Notes: generated by a model from the sequence alone, not told the origin. A stretch of 26,783 nt of DNA from an uncultured bacterium (GCA_937949995.1 CALFEO010000019.1:1-26783), one strand, 5' to 3'. Positions 15,202 to 23,881 are shown, counted from the first letter of the stretch. Numbers and translations are program-made.

Positions 15202-15813
15202 TTATGAATCAAGCACCTCTACAACAACCTGACGCTTACCCCATTCTTTAGCGGCTTGAATTTGATCCGCACCGCCAAAGTATAAGTCGATACGATAAGA
15301 GTATTTGGGAGCCAATCTGTCGCGGACCGTACAAACACCAAAGCCCGGAACATTAATCTTGGTACCAAACGGCAAGCTGGCCGCACAACTTAACTCACCT
15401 TGCTCATGAAGTTTACAAATATCCGATCCATCGGCACTGATACAAGGAGTTGAATCTGTTTGCCACGGCACACTGTTGTAAGCTGTAATGGTATATTTTT
15501 TTGTATACTTAACGGCCATGGATTGTTGAACCGGCTCCACCGACTGAACAACCACGGATTCAACCGGAGCTTCTTCGGTTTTTAAAGTAATCAATCCATT
15601 GTCTTTTACTACGTCATATAGAGAACGGGTAATCGTTGTAAAAGTCGGCACAATCGGCATAATGGTTACAGCGGAAGCGGTTTGCACCTTTACCGAGGTA
15701 ACTATAATAATCGCGATCAAAACAGCCAATAATGCATTCTTAATTTGATTGTTTAACAACTTGGATTTATTGGTTCTTTTCATAATCATGGCCTCATAAA
15801 AAGCATTTCTCAT
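15202..15813 (-). CDS. Secreted 3D-domain protein (double-psi beta barrel, lytic transglycosylase-like)
   Basis: 203 aa with an N-terminal membrane/signal segment (NALLAVLIAIIIVTSVKVQTASA, about 26-48), a linker rich in Val/Glu, and a C-terminal 3D domain (about 105-203). The domain is read from YTITAYNSVPWQTDSTPCISADG, ELSCAASLPFGTKINVPGFGVCTVRDRL and RIDLYFGGADQIQAAKEWGKRQVVVEVL. 3D domains occur in peptidoglycan-cleaving proteins (MltA, YocH/resuscitation-factor-like), so cell-wall turnover is likely. Four Cys residues suggest disulfides outside the cell. The start at 15813 has AAGG 7 nt upstream; the ATG at 15783 has GAGG 8 nt upstream and is an alternative. It has a strong own promoter and lies back to back with the PBP gene. 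Confidence 0.88.
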   Translation of the reverse strand: MRNAFYEAMIMKRTNKSKLLNNQIKNALLAVLIAIIIVTSVKVQTASAVTIMPIVPTFTTITRSLYDVVKDNGLITLKTEEAPVESVVVQSVEPVQQSMAVKYTKKYTITAYNSVPWQTDSTPCISADGSDICKLHEQGELSCAASLPFGTKINVPGFGVCTVRDRLAPKYSYRIDLYFGGADQIQAAKEWGKRQVVVEVLDS

Positions 15814-15944
15814 ATTCTAACCTTCGAATTTTCGCTTAAATGGCGATCCTTCTCGGCTATTTGGTCAAATATTTGGCTAAAATCAGCTAAATAATTAATC
15901 CGTGAATATATGAATTTTTTGCTTTTTATTCTTTGAGACTGAAA

Positions 15945-15973
15945 ACTATACCACAAAACCCGTATTTTGTCAA
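15945..15973 (-). promoter_or_regulatory. Promoter of the 3D-domain gene
   Basis: On the minus strand, -35 TTGACA (plus 15968-15973), 17 nt, then -10 TATAGT (plus 15945-15950). It leaves a leader of about 125 nt with repeated TTTAGC/AAATATTTG words; I cannot assign it to a known riboswitch. The other half of this spacer (to 16184) shows three TTATGC heptamers at 16113-16133 and no clear PBP promoter. Confidence 0.75.
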
Positions 15974-16184
15974 TGGTTAATCCTCAATTTTTAGCTAAAA
16001 TAAGCCAATTTTGCTTACCACAATCCTCTTATCAACCATGCCAAACCATGCTAAACTTAAACAACTGACAATTACTTGCAAATTAAATATATTTTGAAAA
16101 ATAACTTCCAAATTATGCATTATGCGTTATGCATTATTGATCGCATATTATTCCGTTACAACGCTATAACCAATCTCTCTCCCT

Positions 16185-19025
16185 ATGCCCATTCCCGAAC
16201 TCAAACCTCCTTCATACCTTAACAAGGAGCGCAAATCTCATAAAAAAGATTGGAAGGTCAAAGCCAAAACCATTGCCGTGGTTTCGCTTATTTTTGGATT
16301 GATCGCTTTTCTGTTGGGCGTACTCGCATTCACCATTGCCATGGCCTGGATCAGCCGCGACTTACCAGAGCCCAACACCTTGCTCACTCGCGACATAGCG
16401 CAATCCACTAAAATCTATGATCGCACAGGTGAAGTTTTATTATACGAAATTCACGGCGACGAAAAACGCACCTTGGTTGAAATTTCGGAAATGCCCGAAT
16501 ATCTCAAACAAGCAACTATCGCCTTGGAGGATAGAGATTTTTATAATCACAGCGGAATCAACTACAAACGCATTGTCAAAGCCATCTACGTCGACATTAT
16601 CGAACGCCGCAAAGCGCAAGGCGCATCAACCCTGACACAACAGCTGGTTAAAAACGCCATTCTGTCTCCCGAGAAAAGATGGGAACGTAAATTCAAAGAA
16701 ATCTTGATGGCTTTGCAAATCGAACGCAAGTTTACCAAAGATCAAATCTTGCAAATGTATTTGAACGAGATTCCTTATGGTGCTCTTATTTTTGGCGTGG
16801 GCTCGGCCGCTGAAACATATTTCGAAAAACCGGTCGGCGAACTTACTTTGGATGAATGCGCTTTACTCGCCGCCATTCCTCAAGCACCCGATTACTACAA
16901 CCCATATGGCGCCGGCGTTTCCGGAGATAACCGCGACGCGCTCATCCGGCGCCGAAACTTGGCGCTTGATTCCATGGTGCGCGACAATTACATCACCAAA
17001 GAACAAGCCGAAGAAGCCAAAGCTGTAGACACTCTGGCCAAACTGGTACCCCATAAAGTTGCCGGTATAAAAGCCCCGCATTTTTCCATGTACATCCGCA
17101 GTCTTCTTATCGCAGAATACGGACAAAAGGAAGTTGAGTCCGGTGGATTGCGTGTCATCACAACTTTGGATTGGGAAATGCAGCAAATCGCCGAAGAAGA
17201 AGTAAAAAACGGGGTTGAAAAATACGGCGAACGCTATGGCTTTGAAAACTCCGCACTTATGGCCATGGATCCTCAAAACGGACAAATTTTAGCCATGGTC
17301 GGCTCCGCTGATTTTTTCAACAAAGACATAGACGGTCAGGTCAACGTCACACTTCGTCCACGCCAACCCGGCTCATCTTTTAAACCGATTGTTTACACCG
17401 CCGGTTTCATCAAAGGCTACACTCCGGAAACCGTTCTTTGGGATGTTTTTACAACCTTCAACACAGAGGTCGGTCCCTACAAGCCCAACAACTACAACTT
17501 CCAATATTCCGGTCCGTTAACAGTCCGCCAATCACTGCAACGATCACTCAATATTCCCGCTGTTAAAATGATGTATTTGGTCGGCACACAACGAGTTATC
17601 GATTTTGCCGAACAACTGGGCTATACAACTTTTGCTGATCGCAGCCGTTTCGGTATGTCTTTGGTTTTGGGCGGCGGCGAAGTTCAACTCATCGAACACA
17701 CCAATGCTTATGCCGCCATGGCCAACCAAGGCATTCAATATCCCATCGCCGGCATTCTGAAAATTTCCGATTCCAACAACGAAACCCTTTTTGAATGGCA
17801 AGAAAGCGAAGGCAAACGAGTCATACCCGAAGACGCCGCTCTTCATATCACCAACGTCATGGCCGACAACAGCGTCCGCACTTTCGGTACCGGTGTTTTA
17901 ACTCTGCCCGATCGCCCGGTTGCCGCCAAAACCGGAACCACCAATAATTTTAAAGACGCTTGGACAATGGGCTACACACCCAACTTGGTCGCCGGTGTTT
18001 GGGTTGGCAACAGCCGCGGTGAAGAAATGAACAGCGGAGCCGACGGCTCAATCGTCGCCGCTCCTATTTGGCAGGCTTTCATGAAACGCGCCGGAGCCAA
18101 ACTCCCAATTGTAAAATTCAAAGATCCTCCGCCGTTAAATACCGACAAACCTGTCTTAACCGGCAAATCATTCAAAACCACGGTTAAAATAGATCGCATC
18201 AGCGGAAAACTGGCCACCGAGCACACCCCTCCTGAATTTATCGAAGAAAAAGGTTTTTACGAAGGTCACAACATTCTGTGGTATATCGATAAAGACGATC
18301 CCCTTGGTCCGGCTCCATCCAATCCCAAAGCCGATCCGCAATTTGCCAACTGGGAATCAGCCGTTCAAGCTTGGATCGAAAAAGAACAGTGGAACACAAC
18401 CAGCACCGCACCAACCGAATACGACGATGTACACACACCACAAAACAAACCCTCCATTTCCATTCTGTCTCCGCAAAACAACTCCAATCTGTATTCACGC
18501 GATTTAAATATCACTGTTTCCGCGCAAGCTCAACGTCAAATTGTACGGGTCGAAGCTAAAATCGAAGACACCGTCATCGGCCAATCATCGGGCAGTGGAA
18601 CAATTAATGCCAACATTCCCAACAACATACCGCGCGGATATCACGAAATTGTGGTCAAAGTAACCGATGATGTCGGCAACTCCAACGAAGCTCGCGTCAT
18701 CATTAATCTAAATGCCGATCTTGCTCCCATAAAAGTTTCCATTTCCGCCCCGGCCGCCGGCACCCGCATTTCCGCTTCCAGCTTTCCCATTCCGGTTTAC
18801 GTCCAAGTCAGTGAAATCAGCGATGTGCAAAAAATCGACTTACGCTACGAGCAATACGGCGCAACCAAAATAATCAGCACCATCCTTTCGCCCGACGGCC
18901 GAACCAATCAAATCAACTGGAACACTCCGCCCGACCTGGGCACCGTAACCCTGATCCCCACAGCCATCCGCCAAGACGGTTCTTCCATCCAAGGCGATTC
19001 GGTCACGCTCACCATAGATCCATAA
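16185..19025 (+). CDS. Bifunctional penicillin-binding protein 1A (GT51 + transpeptidase) with C-terminal Ig-like domains
   Basis: Polymerises lipid II glycan strands and cross-links stem peptides outside the membrane. 946 aa: cytoplasmic N-terminus, TM helix at about 28-56, glycosyltransferase 51 with EDRDFYNHSG (E115) and GASTLTQQLVKN, RKFKEILMALQIERKFTKDQIL and YLNEIPYG. The transpeptidase has all three motifs: S397-S-F-K400, S454-L-N and K582-T-G-T. The tail (about 755-946) holds two bacterial Ig-like domains (SISILSPQNNSNLYSRDLNITVSA and a second ISAPAAGTRISASSFPIPVYVQVS), an extension found in some Gram-positive and Patescibacterial PBPs. The start at 16185 lacks a Shine-Dalgarno sequence. 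With the 3D-domain protein it forms a cell-wall pair. Confidence 0.96.
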   Translation: MPIPELKPPSYLNKERKSHKKDWKVKAKTIAVVSLIFGLIAFLLGVLAFTIAMAWISRDLPEPNTLLTRDIAQSTKIYDRTGEVLLYEIHGDEKRTLVEISEMPEYLKQATIALEDRDFYNHSGINYKRIVKAIYVDIIERRKAQGASTLTQQLVKNAILSPEKRWERKFKEILMALQIERKFTKDQILQMYLNEIPYGALIFGVGSAAETYFEKPVGELTLDECALLAAIPQAPDYYNPYGAGVSGDNRDALIRRRNLALDSMVRDNYITKEQAEEAKAVDTLAKLVPHKVAGIKAPHFSMYIRSLLIAEYGQKEVESGGLRVITTLDWEMQQIAEEEVKNGVEKYGERYGFENSALMAMDPQNGQILAMVGSADFFNKDIDGQVNVTLRPRQPGSSFKPIVYTAGFIKGYTPETVLWDVFTTFNTEVGPYKPNNYNFQYSGPLTVRQSLQRSLNIPAVKMMYLVGTQRVIDFAEQLGYTTFADRSRFGMSLVLGGGEVQLIEHTNAYAAMANQGIQYPIAGILKISDSNNETLFEWQESEGKRVIPEDAALHITNVMADNSVRTFGTGVLTLPDRPVAAKTGTTNNFKDAWTMGYTPNLVAGVWVGNSRGEEMNSGADGSIVAAPIWQAFMKRAGAKLPIVKFKDPPPLNTDKPVLTGKSFKTTVKIDRISGKLATEHTPPEFIEEKGFYEGHNILWYIDKDDPLGPAPSNPKADPQFANWESAVQAWIEKEQWNTTSTAPTEYDDVHTPQNKPSISILSPQNNSNLYSRDLNITVSAQAQRQIVRVEAKIEDTVIGQSSGSGTINANIPNNIPRGYHEIVVKVTDDVGNSNEARVIINLNADLAPIKVSISAPAAGTRISASSFPIPVYVQVSEISDVQKIDLRYEQYGATKIISTILSPDGRTNQINWNTPPDLGTVTLIPTAIRQDGSSIQGDSVTLTIDP

Positions 19026-19062
19026 AAACGTGAAATAACCAATCACCAACAAAACAATAATC

Positions 19063-19093
19063 AAAAATCACCGAGAAATTCGGTGATTTTTTG
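19063..19093 (+). terminator. Terminator of the PBP gene
   Basis: AATCACCGA-GAAAT-TCGGTGATT followed by TTTT. Confidence 0.85.
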
Positions 19094-19167
19094 TCTTGAA
19101 CCACGATTCACATGATTATTGGATTCGCGTGATCATTCTTCTATATTCACAAGCCTGCAAACGAAAG

Positions 19168-19566
19168 TTCCAGATTCCAAATTCGTCGTTCTCCTGATAG
19201 CTATTAAGCAAATCCGCCAAGCTGGTAATAACAGTGGAGATCTCTCACGTCCGTTCGAGATGACAAACCTTGGTTTGCTTTGCTGGTAGCTAGTAGCTAG
19301 TAGCTGATAAAGGCTGATGCGCCTAAGGAGCAGAAATGACAAAGGGTTTATAGCCCCTGATAAGGGGTTGGGGTTGTGCTCGTAGCTAGAAGCTGGTAGC
19401 CGATGAAGGCTGATGCGCCTAAGGAGCAGAAATGACAAACTGTTATTTGGTTGGTGATAACTGTGGAGATCTCTCACGTCCATTCGAGATGACAAACCGC
19501 AGTTGGTTTGGCTAGTAGCTAGTAGCTAGTAGCTAGTAGCTAGTAGCTAGTAGCTAGAAGCTAGTG
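19168..19566. repeat. Repeat-filled spacer between the PBP gene and dnaN
   Basis: No gene is seen. Four TTC heptamers (19168-19195); two copies of GTGGAGATCTCTCACGTCC followed by a TTCGAGATGACAAACC end (19229-19268 and 19458-19498); two copies of GGCTGATGCGCCTAAGGAGC followed by AGAAATGACAAA (from about 19311 and 19407), each preceded by GCT-anchored heptamers (19282-19309, 19378-19405). Then come eight GCTAGTA-type heptamers (19511-19566, six perfect) ending 10 bp before the dnaN stop codon. An ORF reading through these repeats on the minus strand is not a gene. Confidence 0.8.
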
Positions 19567-19576
19567 GCTTATTCAA

Positions 19577-20713
19577 TTATTGCCTTATCGGCATCACCAA
19601 ATATCTGTAACCCGACTCTTCCTCTTTTTCCGGCAAAATCATCATCGGTGACATGGCCCCGATTACAGCCAAACGAATCTTATCCGAATCAAAAGCATTT
19701 AATCCATCTGCCAAATATTTGAAATTTAAAACAACCGAGTTTGCCTCTCCTTCAAACTCACCTCTGATTTGTGATTTGGTTTTACCGGTTCCCTCATCCG
19801 AAGATTCAACAACGCAAGTTCCTGTCTTGGGATCAAATGAAAGATGGACATCATTAATCTCTTTCTTGGAAAACAAACTCGCTGTCTTAACCGCCTTTAA
19901 CAATTCAGCTCTCGACAACAAAGCTTTGGTCTTAAACTCTGTAGGAATAATATTCTGATAATCAGGAAAAGAAGCCTCAATCAAACGCGTGGTCAACTCC
20001 ACTGAACCGTAAATCACAACCAGCTGATTATCGGAAACACTCCAACCCACATTCTCCGGAGCTTCTATCTCATCCTTATAAGAAGAAATAATTCGTTGGA
20101 TTTCACTCATTGCACGGGCTGGCACCAAAACCGTAACTTGCTTATCCGAGTCTCCGCTGCCAATCAATTGCTCGGCCAACCTGTAAGAATCGGTTGCCAC
20201 CATAGCCACCTTGCCCGGATTGCTCTGATTATTGAAAAAACAAGCCACACCCGAAAGCTCGGGTCTGGATTCGGACAAAGAAACCGAAAAAACAACTCGG
20301 CTTATGGCTTTTTTTACATCCGCGGCTTTTAAGGTAAAAGTATGGTTCTTCTGTAATTTTGGCAACAGCGGAAATTCCGAAGCCGGCATTCCGCGCATAA
20401 CCGTCTCTTGATCATTGGAGCCAACCACCAAACCCTCGTCCGTCAATTCAAACTCAACCTTGCCCGAGGGCAAAAGGTTTACAAAATCCATAAACACCTT
20501 GGCCGGAACACTGTATTCACCATCAACATCCACCCTTCCTCTAATCACACAGCTCACCGATATTTCCAAATTGGTAGTATGCAGTTGTATCCCGGTTTTC
20601 TCGGCCTTTATCAACACGTTCCCCAAAACCGGCAAATTGATATTCTTTCCCGTAATGTGGCTTACCATCGACAAACCTTGCAATAAATTTTCTTGAGTAC
20701 ACGAGAACTTCAT
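19577..20713 (-). CDS. dnaN: DNA polymerase III beta subunit (sliding clamp)
   Basis: Ring-shaped dimer that tethers replicative polymerase to DNA. 378 aa, normal length. The N-terminus MKFSCTQENLLQGLSMVSHITGKNINLPVLGNVLI is the classic clamp start. RGMPASEFPLLP (domain 1 end), PELSGVACFF and MVATDSYRLAEQ (domain 2) are diagnostic, and the C-terminus YRYLVMPIRQ ends like the usual YMPMR. It lies downstream of dnaA in the same direction, across a 403-bp spacer that holds the likely oriC. No Shine-Dalgarno sequence is visible. HolA, its loader subunit, is encoded at 7967-8806. Confidence 0.97.
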   Translation of the reverse strand: MKFSCTQENLLQGLSMVSHITGKNINLPVLGNVLIKAEKTGIQLHTTNLEISVSCVIRGRVDVDGEYSVPAKVFMDFVNLLPSGKVEFELTDEGLVVGSNDQETVMRGMPASEFPLLPKLQKNHTFTLKAADVKKAISRVVFSVSLSESRPELSGVACFFNNQSNPGKVAMVATDSYRLAEQLIGSGDSDKQVTVLVPARAMSEIQRIISSYKDEIEAPENVGWSVSDNQLVVIYGSVELTTRLIEASFPDYQNIIPTEFKTKALLSRAELLKAVKTASLFSKKEINDVHLSFDPKTGTCVVESSDEGTGKTKSQIRGEFEGEANSVVLNFKYLADGLNAFDSDKIRLAVIGAMSPMMILPEKEEESGYRYLVMPIRQ

Positions 20714-20727
20714 ATTACGAATTTACA

Positions 20728-20893
20728 GTACGAATTATCACCGCCTTTGGCGGGATCCCGCATACACTAAATATATTAAATACTTGTTGCGGGACTAATC
20801 TGCGCGAACTACGAATCAGTAATTCAGCCATCATCTTATCCCATGGGATAAAATGCAACCCATTCGTAATTCGCGCAGATTCGTAATTCGTAC
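20728..20893. repeat. Nested inverted repeats beside oriC
   Basis: Outer arms GTACGAATTA (20728) / TAATTCGTAC (20884); middle arms ATCTGCGCGAA (20798) / TTCGCGCAGAT (20870); ACGAAT/ATTCGT inside; and a perfect 16-bp palindrome TTATCCCATGGGATAA (20836-20851) at the centre. Left of it are CCGCC-TTT-GGCGG and TCCCGCA/TGCGGGA around an AT-rich loop. It could extrude as a cruciform next to the unwinding region. Confidence 0.65.
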
Positions 20894-20894
20894 G

Positions 20895-21090
20895 GTTTAT
20901 TATTATAAGTTATAAATTTATCTAAATAGTAATGATAGTAATAAGGGGTGTGGATGAAGTGGAAAACCCGATTTTAGCCGTCTGTTTAGCCCGGATTCTG
21001 TTCACACCCCATGTGCACTGACCATGTAATAACCTAGGGACTAAACAACAAGGTCTGTGCAAGGTTTAATACCGCTAAAAACTATCCACC
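20895..21090. other. oriC: Candidate oriC: AT-rich DUE, DnaA-trios, GGGG and DnaA boxes
   Basis: Left to right on the plus strand: an AT-only-like tract (20895-20926), then six in-register triplets TAG TAA TGA TAG TAA TAA (20927-20944), GGGG (20945-20948), a DnaA box TGTGGATGA (20949-20957, 8/9) and an abutting second box AGTGGAAAA (20958-20966, 7/9). A third box, CTATCCACC (21082-21090, 7/9), faces the other way. This is the order of the bacterial basal unwinding module (DnaA boxes, GC-rich spacer, DnaA-trios of 5'-TAG/TAA type, AT-rich DNA) known from B. subtilis. Position between dnaA and dnaN agrees. GGGGTGTG (20945) and CACACCCC (21002) also form an inverted repeat around the boxes. Confidence 0.8.
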
Positions 21091-21116
21091 GGTTTTTACA
21101 CATGTTAATCAACCTG

Positions 21117-22529
21117 TTATTCAGAACTTCCCCCCATGTAAATTTTTTCTCTGATCAAATTAATATCCCTTTTCAACTGCTCGTCTGATTTTATCAATCC
21201 GTCAATTTTATTGCACGCATGCATAGCTGTTGTGTGATCCCTGCCTCCAATGTGTTTGCCAATGGCCGGAAACGAGCACTTTGCCTCTTCTCTTAATAAA
21301 AACATGGCAATTTGGCGGGGAAAAGCAAACCTTTGTTCTCGGCTCTTGCCCATCAAATCATCCATTTTAATGTCATAATACTGGGTAACAATCTCCAATA
21401 AACGGCGGGCGGTTATCGTCCTCTTTGGCACAGACGGCACAAAACTCTGCAACAAGCTTTGTACGGAAGCCATATTGGGCTCGATATTCTTAAACTGATG
21501 ATAGGCGATAACTTTATTCAGCGCCCCCTCCAACTCTCTCACATTTAACTGTACGGTTCCCGCAATATATCGCAAAACCTCGGTTGTCAGGTGATAGTTC
21601 TTCTCAACGCATTTTTTATCCAAAATTGCCACGCGAGTTTCAAAATCAGGGCTCGAAATATCCGCAACCATTCCCCATTCCACGCGTGAAACCAAACGCG
21701 ACTCCAGCCCCTGAATATCTTTAGCCTGTCTGTCCGATGTAATTACAATCTGTTTGTTTAATTGATGCAAAGCGTTGAAAGTATGAAAAAATTCCTCTTG
21801 CGTACCCTCTTTTCCGGCAATAAATTGAATATCATCTACCAGCAACACATCCAGATTACGATACAACTCCTTAAACTCTTTTGCTCTTCCACTGCGGACC
21901 GATTGGATAAAATCATTTGTAAAACGCTCGCAAGTTACATAATGCACCTTGGCCTCCGGATTGGTTTCCAAAACATGGTGCCCGATCGCTTGCAATAAAT
22001 GGGTCTTTCCCAGACCGGCTCCGCCAAAAATAAACAGGGGATTATAGGTAACACCCGGCCCTGCCGCCACAGCTTGTGCCGAGGCATGAGCCATTTCATT
22101 GGTTTTTCCAACCACAAAATTGGTAAATCTGTATCTGGGATTTAAACCCACCCCATTGGAACCATCCGCACCGCCCTCGGCGCCCGATCTCGGCTGACCG
22201 GTGCCCGCAACATCGGCATCCACCGGATAACTGCTTTCCATTTCTTGATCCGAAGCCAAACCCGGTACTATTGTGGTATTGCGCACTTCGACTCTATAGG
22301 TAACCTCTCGAATTGTATTATTGGTAGCATTGCGAAGAGCACGAATTATCGCGTCATGATACTTTTTTTCCAGCCAGGCCTTGGTAAAAGTATTGGGAAC
22401 CGCAATAATAACCTTGTTTTCTTCGATTTGTGAGATAAAAGTGTTCTTAAACCAGGTTGTAAAGTTGGCTTTGGAGAGTGTAAGCTCCAGCTCTCCAAGT
22501 GTCGCCTGCCAAATTTCATTGGAATTCAT
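21117..22529 (-). CDS. dnaA: Chromosomal replication initiator DnaA
   Basis: AAA+ ATPase that binds DnaA boxes and melts oriC. 470 aa. Domain I (1-85) starts NEIWQATLGELELTLSKANFTTWF. Domain II (about 86-128) is a short Gly/Asp-rich linker. Domain III has Walker A GGAGLGKT (169-176), Walker B LLVDDIQF (229-236), sensor 1 VITSDR and sensor 2 NVRELEGALN. Domain IV ends with the box-binding signature GGRDHTTAMHACNKI (about 438-452). There is no Shine-Dalgarno sequence before the ATG. A DnaA box lies just upstream of a -35-like TTGACA, so autoregulation is likely. Confidence 0.98.
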   Translation of the reverse strand: MNSNEIWQATLGELELTLSKANFTTWFKNTFISQIEENKVIIAVPNTFTKAWLEKKYHDAIIRALRNATNNTIREVTYRVEVRNTTIVPGLASDQEMESSYPVDADVAGTGQPRSGAEGGADGSNGVGLNPRYRFTNFVVGKTNEMAHASAQAVAAGPGVTYNPLFIFGGAGLGKTHLLQAIGHHVLETNPEAKVHYVTCERFTNDFIQSVRSGRAKEFKELYRNLDVLLVDDIQFIAGKEGTQEEFFHTFNALHQLNKQIVITSDRQAKDIQGLESRLVSRVEWGMVADISSPDFETRVAILDKKCVEKNYHLTTEVLRYIAGTVQLNVRELEGALNKVIAYHQFKNIEPNMASVQSLLQSFVPSVPKRTITARRLLEIVTQYYDIKMDDLMGKSREQRFAFPRQIAMFLLREEAKCSFPAIGKHIGGRDHTTAMHACNKIDGLIKSDEQLKRDINLIREKIYMGGSSE

Positions 22530-22588
22530 AAGAAGGATCGCGTTAAGGGGTAAGTTTCAACATAAATATCAACAGCCCAGCAAGACCC

Positions 22589-22606
22589 TGTCAAACCTGT
22601 GGATAG
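22589..22606 (-). promoter_or_regulatory. dnaA promoter -35 with adjacent DnaA box
   Basis: On the minus strand CTATCCACA (plus TGTGGATAG, 22598-22606, 8/9 to the DnaA box) is followed 3 nt later by TTGACA (plus 22589-22594). A weak -10 (GATATT) lies 18 nt further. The box position suggests DnaA feedback on its own gene. Confidence 0.55.
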
Positions 22607-22695
22607 ACGGTTGATAATTGCACAGTATACCTTACCGCAACCTTCCAGGGAACTACCGACAAAACAACACACTCTACCGTTCGTAACGTTTATAA

Positions 22696-22735
22696 CCCCG
22701 TCATCAGGTCATCCGACCTGACAAGTTCGACGGGG
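22696..22735. repeat. Two-step hairpin upstream of dnaA
   Basis: CCCCGTC (22696-22702) pairs with GACGGGG (22729-22735), and inside it TCAGGTC pairs with GACCTGA around ATCC. GTTTATAAC-like words flank it on both sides (22689, 22741). There is no T tract. From 22770 to 22925 the spacer is filled by the CTTGATGAACTT repeat family. Confidence 0.6.
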
Positions 22736-22956
22736 CGGGCTGTTTATAACGAGTTCAGGGGCAATAAAAGATCAAAGTCTTTCAAGTCTAAAGTTCATCC
22801 CACTACGCCTCAAGGGCTTCGCGGGACAGGTCAAGAGTTACTCTTGCTTCTCTTGACGAACTTTAGGCTTGAAGAACTTGTTACTTAATGGGATGAACTT
22901 TTTACTTTTAACTTGATAAACTAATCCTTGTTACATATTACAAGTTACATGCTACA

Positions 22957-22965
22957 TGCTATAAT
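22957..22965 (+). promoter_or_regulatory. Extended -10 promoter of the SIMPL-domain gene
   Basis: TGC followed by a perfect TATAAT (22960-22965), with ATTACA (22937-22942) as a possible -35 17 nt upstream. The predicted leader to the ATG at 22999 is about 27 nt. Confidence 0.6.
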
Positions 22966-22998
22966 CTTTACATTAACAATAATCATAGTCATCACTAT

Positions 22999-23745
22999 AT
23001 GAAAAATCTTCTTTACATAGTCGGCGCAATCGTGGGCTTTGTGCTCGTCATTTATCTGGGTGTACTCACACGCAACTCCTTGCAAGAATATAACTACATC
23101 GGCCGAGACGTGCGCGACACCATCACCATCAATGGCCAAGGCGAGGTCGAGGTTAAACCCGATCTGACAACAATCACCCTCGGGGTCTACACCGAAGGCG
23201 AAACCGTGGAAGCTGTTCAAACCGAAAATACCAACAAGATGAACAGCATTATCAACATGGTTAAAAGCATGGGGATAGATGAAAAAGATATCAAGACTTT
23301 AAACTTCACGGTTAACCCGCGTTACAACTGGAACGAAGAGGGTAGAGAAGATGCCGGCTACGAAATCAACCAAAACATTGAAATCAAGGTCAGAGATCAG
23401 GAAAAGGTTTCCAAACTGCTTTCCGAAAGTGCCATGCTGGGCGCCAATCAAATCGGAGGCCTTCAGTTTACCATCGACGATTCAGCTTCTTACGAACAAC
23501 AAGCACGCTTGCAAGCCATCAAAGACGCTGAAGCCAAGGCCAAAGACCTGGCCGGTGAGCTTGGCCTCACCTTGGTCCGCGTCGTCTCTTTCTACGAAGA
23601 TACATATAATAACTATCCCACACCATATTATGGCGGGATGGAACGCGCTGTAGCAATGGATATGGCCATGGTACCCGAAGCCGAAATCGAATCCGGCTCT
23701 CAAACCGTCACCAGCAACGTTTCCGTTACTTTCGAAGTTCGCTAA
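22999..23745 (+). CDS. SIMPL (DUF541) domain protein, membrane-anchored
   Basis: 248 aa. An N-terminal hydrophobic helix (residues about 4-24, LLYIVGAIVGFVLVIYLGVL) serves as anchor or signal. The SIMPL fold follows: ITINGQGEVEVKPDLTTITLGVYTEGETVEAVQTEN at the start, GIDEKDIKTLNFTVNPRYNW in the middle, and AIKDAEAKAKDLAGELGLTLVRVVSFYE, the family's most conserved part, then VTSNVSVTFEVR at the end. The fold is known (BP26, YggE), but the molecular role is not; YggE is linked to oxidative stress. It is inserted between dnaA and rpmH, which are usually adjacent, and has its own promoter and terminator. Confidence 0.92.
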   Translation: MKNLLYIVGAIVGFVLVIYLGVLTRNSLQEYNYIGRDVRDTITINGQGEVEVKPDLTTITLGVYTEGETVEAVQTENTNKMNSIINMVKSMGIDEKDIKTLNFTVNPRYNWNEEGREDAGYEINQNIEIKVRDQEKVSKLLSESAMLGANQIGGLQFTIDDSASYEQQARLQAIKDAEAKAKDLAGELGLTLVRVVSFYEDTYNNYPTPYYGGMERAVAMDMAMVPEAEIESGSQTVTSNVSVTFEVR

Positions 23746-23769
23746 ACACACCAATCACTAAAATCAATC

Positions 23770-23791
23770 AACGCGGTAACCCGCGTTTTTT
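23770..23791 (+). terminator. Terminator of the SIMPL gene
   Basis: AACGCGG-TAAC-CCGCGTT followed by a T run. Confidence 0.85.
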
Positions 23792-23852
23792 GTTTATCTT
23801 TAGGCAAAATATAATTAAATCCGCTCAAATGGAGCTTCCACCTCCCAATCTT

Positions 23853-23881
23853 TTGACAAGTCTCGAATTCTTTGCTATTTT
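23853..23881 (+). promoter_or_regulatory. rpmH promoter and long leader
   Basis: TTGACA (23853-23858), 17 nt, TATTTT (23876-23881). The leader of about 155 nt contains the inverted pair AATAACCAAT (23900-23909) / ATTGGTTATT (24005-24014) and a small ATCGAG/CTCGAT hairpin. It has no Shine-Dalgarno sequence. The inverted pair could hide or loop the leader; no known L34 autoregulatory motif is recognised. Confidence 0.55.

Noticed and set aside
15814..15940. Riboswitch in the leader of the 3D-domain gene
   Set aside because: Position and target would suit a c-di-AMP riboswitch, but I could not find its conserved blocks.
19133..19495. 120-aa minus-strand ORF
   Set aside because: It covers duplicated spacer repeats; the protein has repeated PLSFLLLRRISL words that simply mirror the DNA repeats.
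20960..21010. RNase P RNA 3' end on the minus strand (ACAGAATCCGGGCTAA resembles the conserved end)
   Set aside because: Only about 110 bp remain before dnaA, too little for the 5' body of rnpB, and no P4 consensus is visible.
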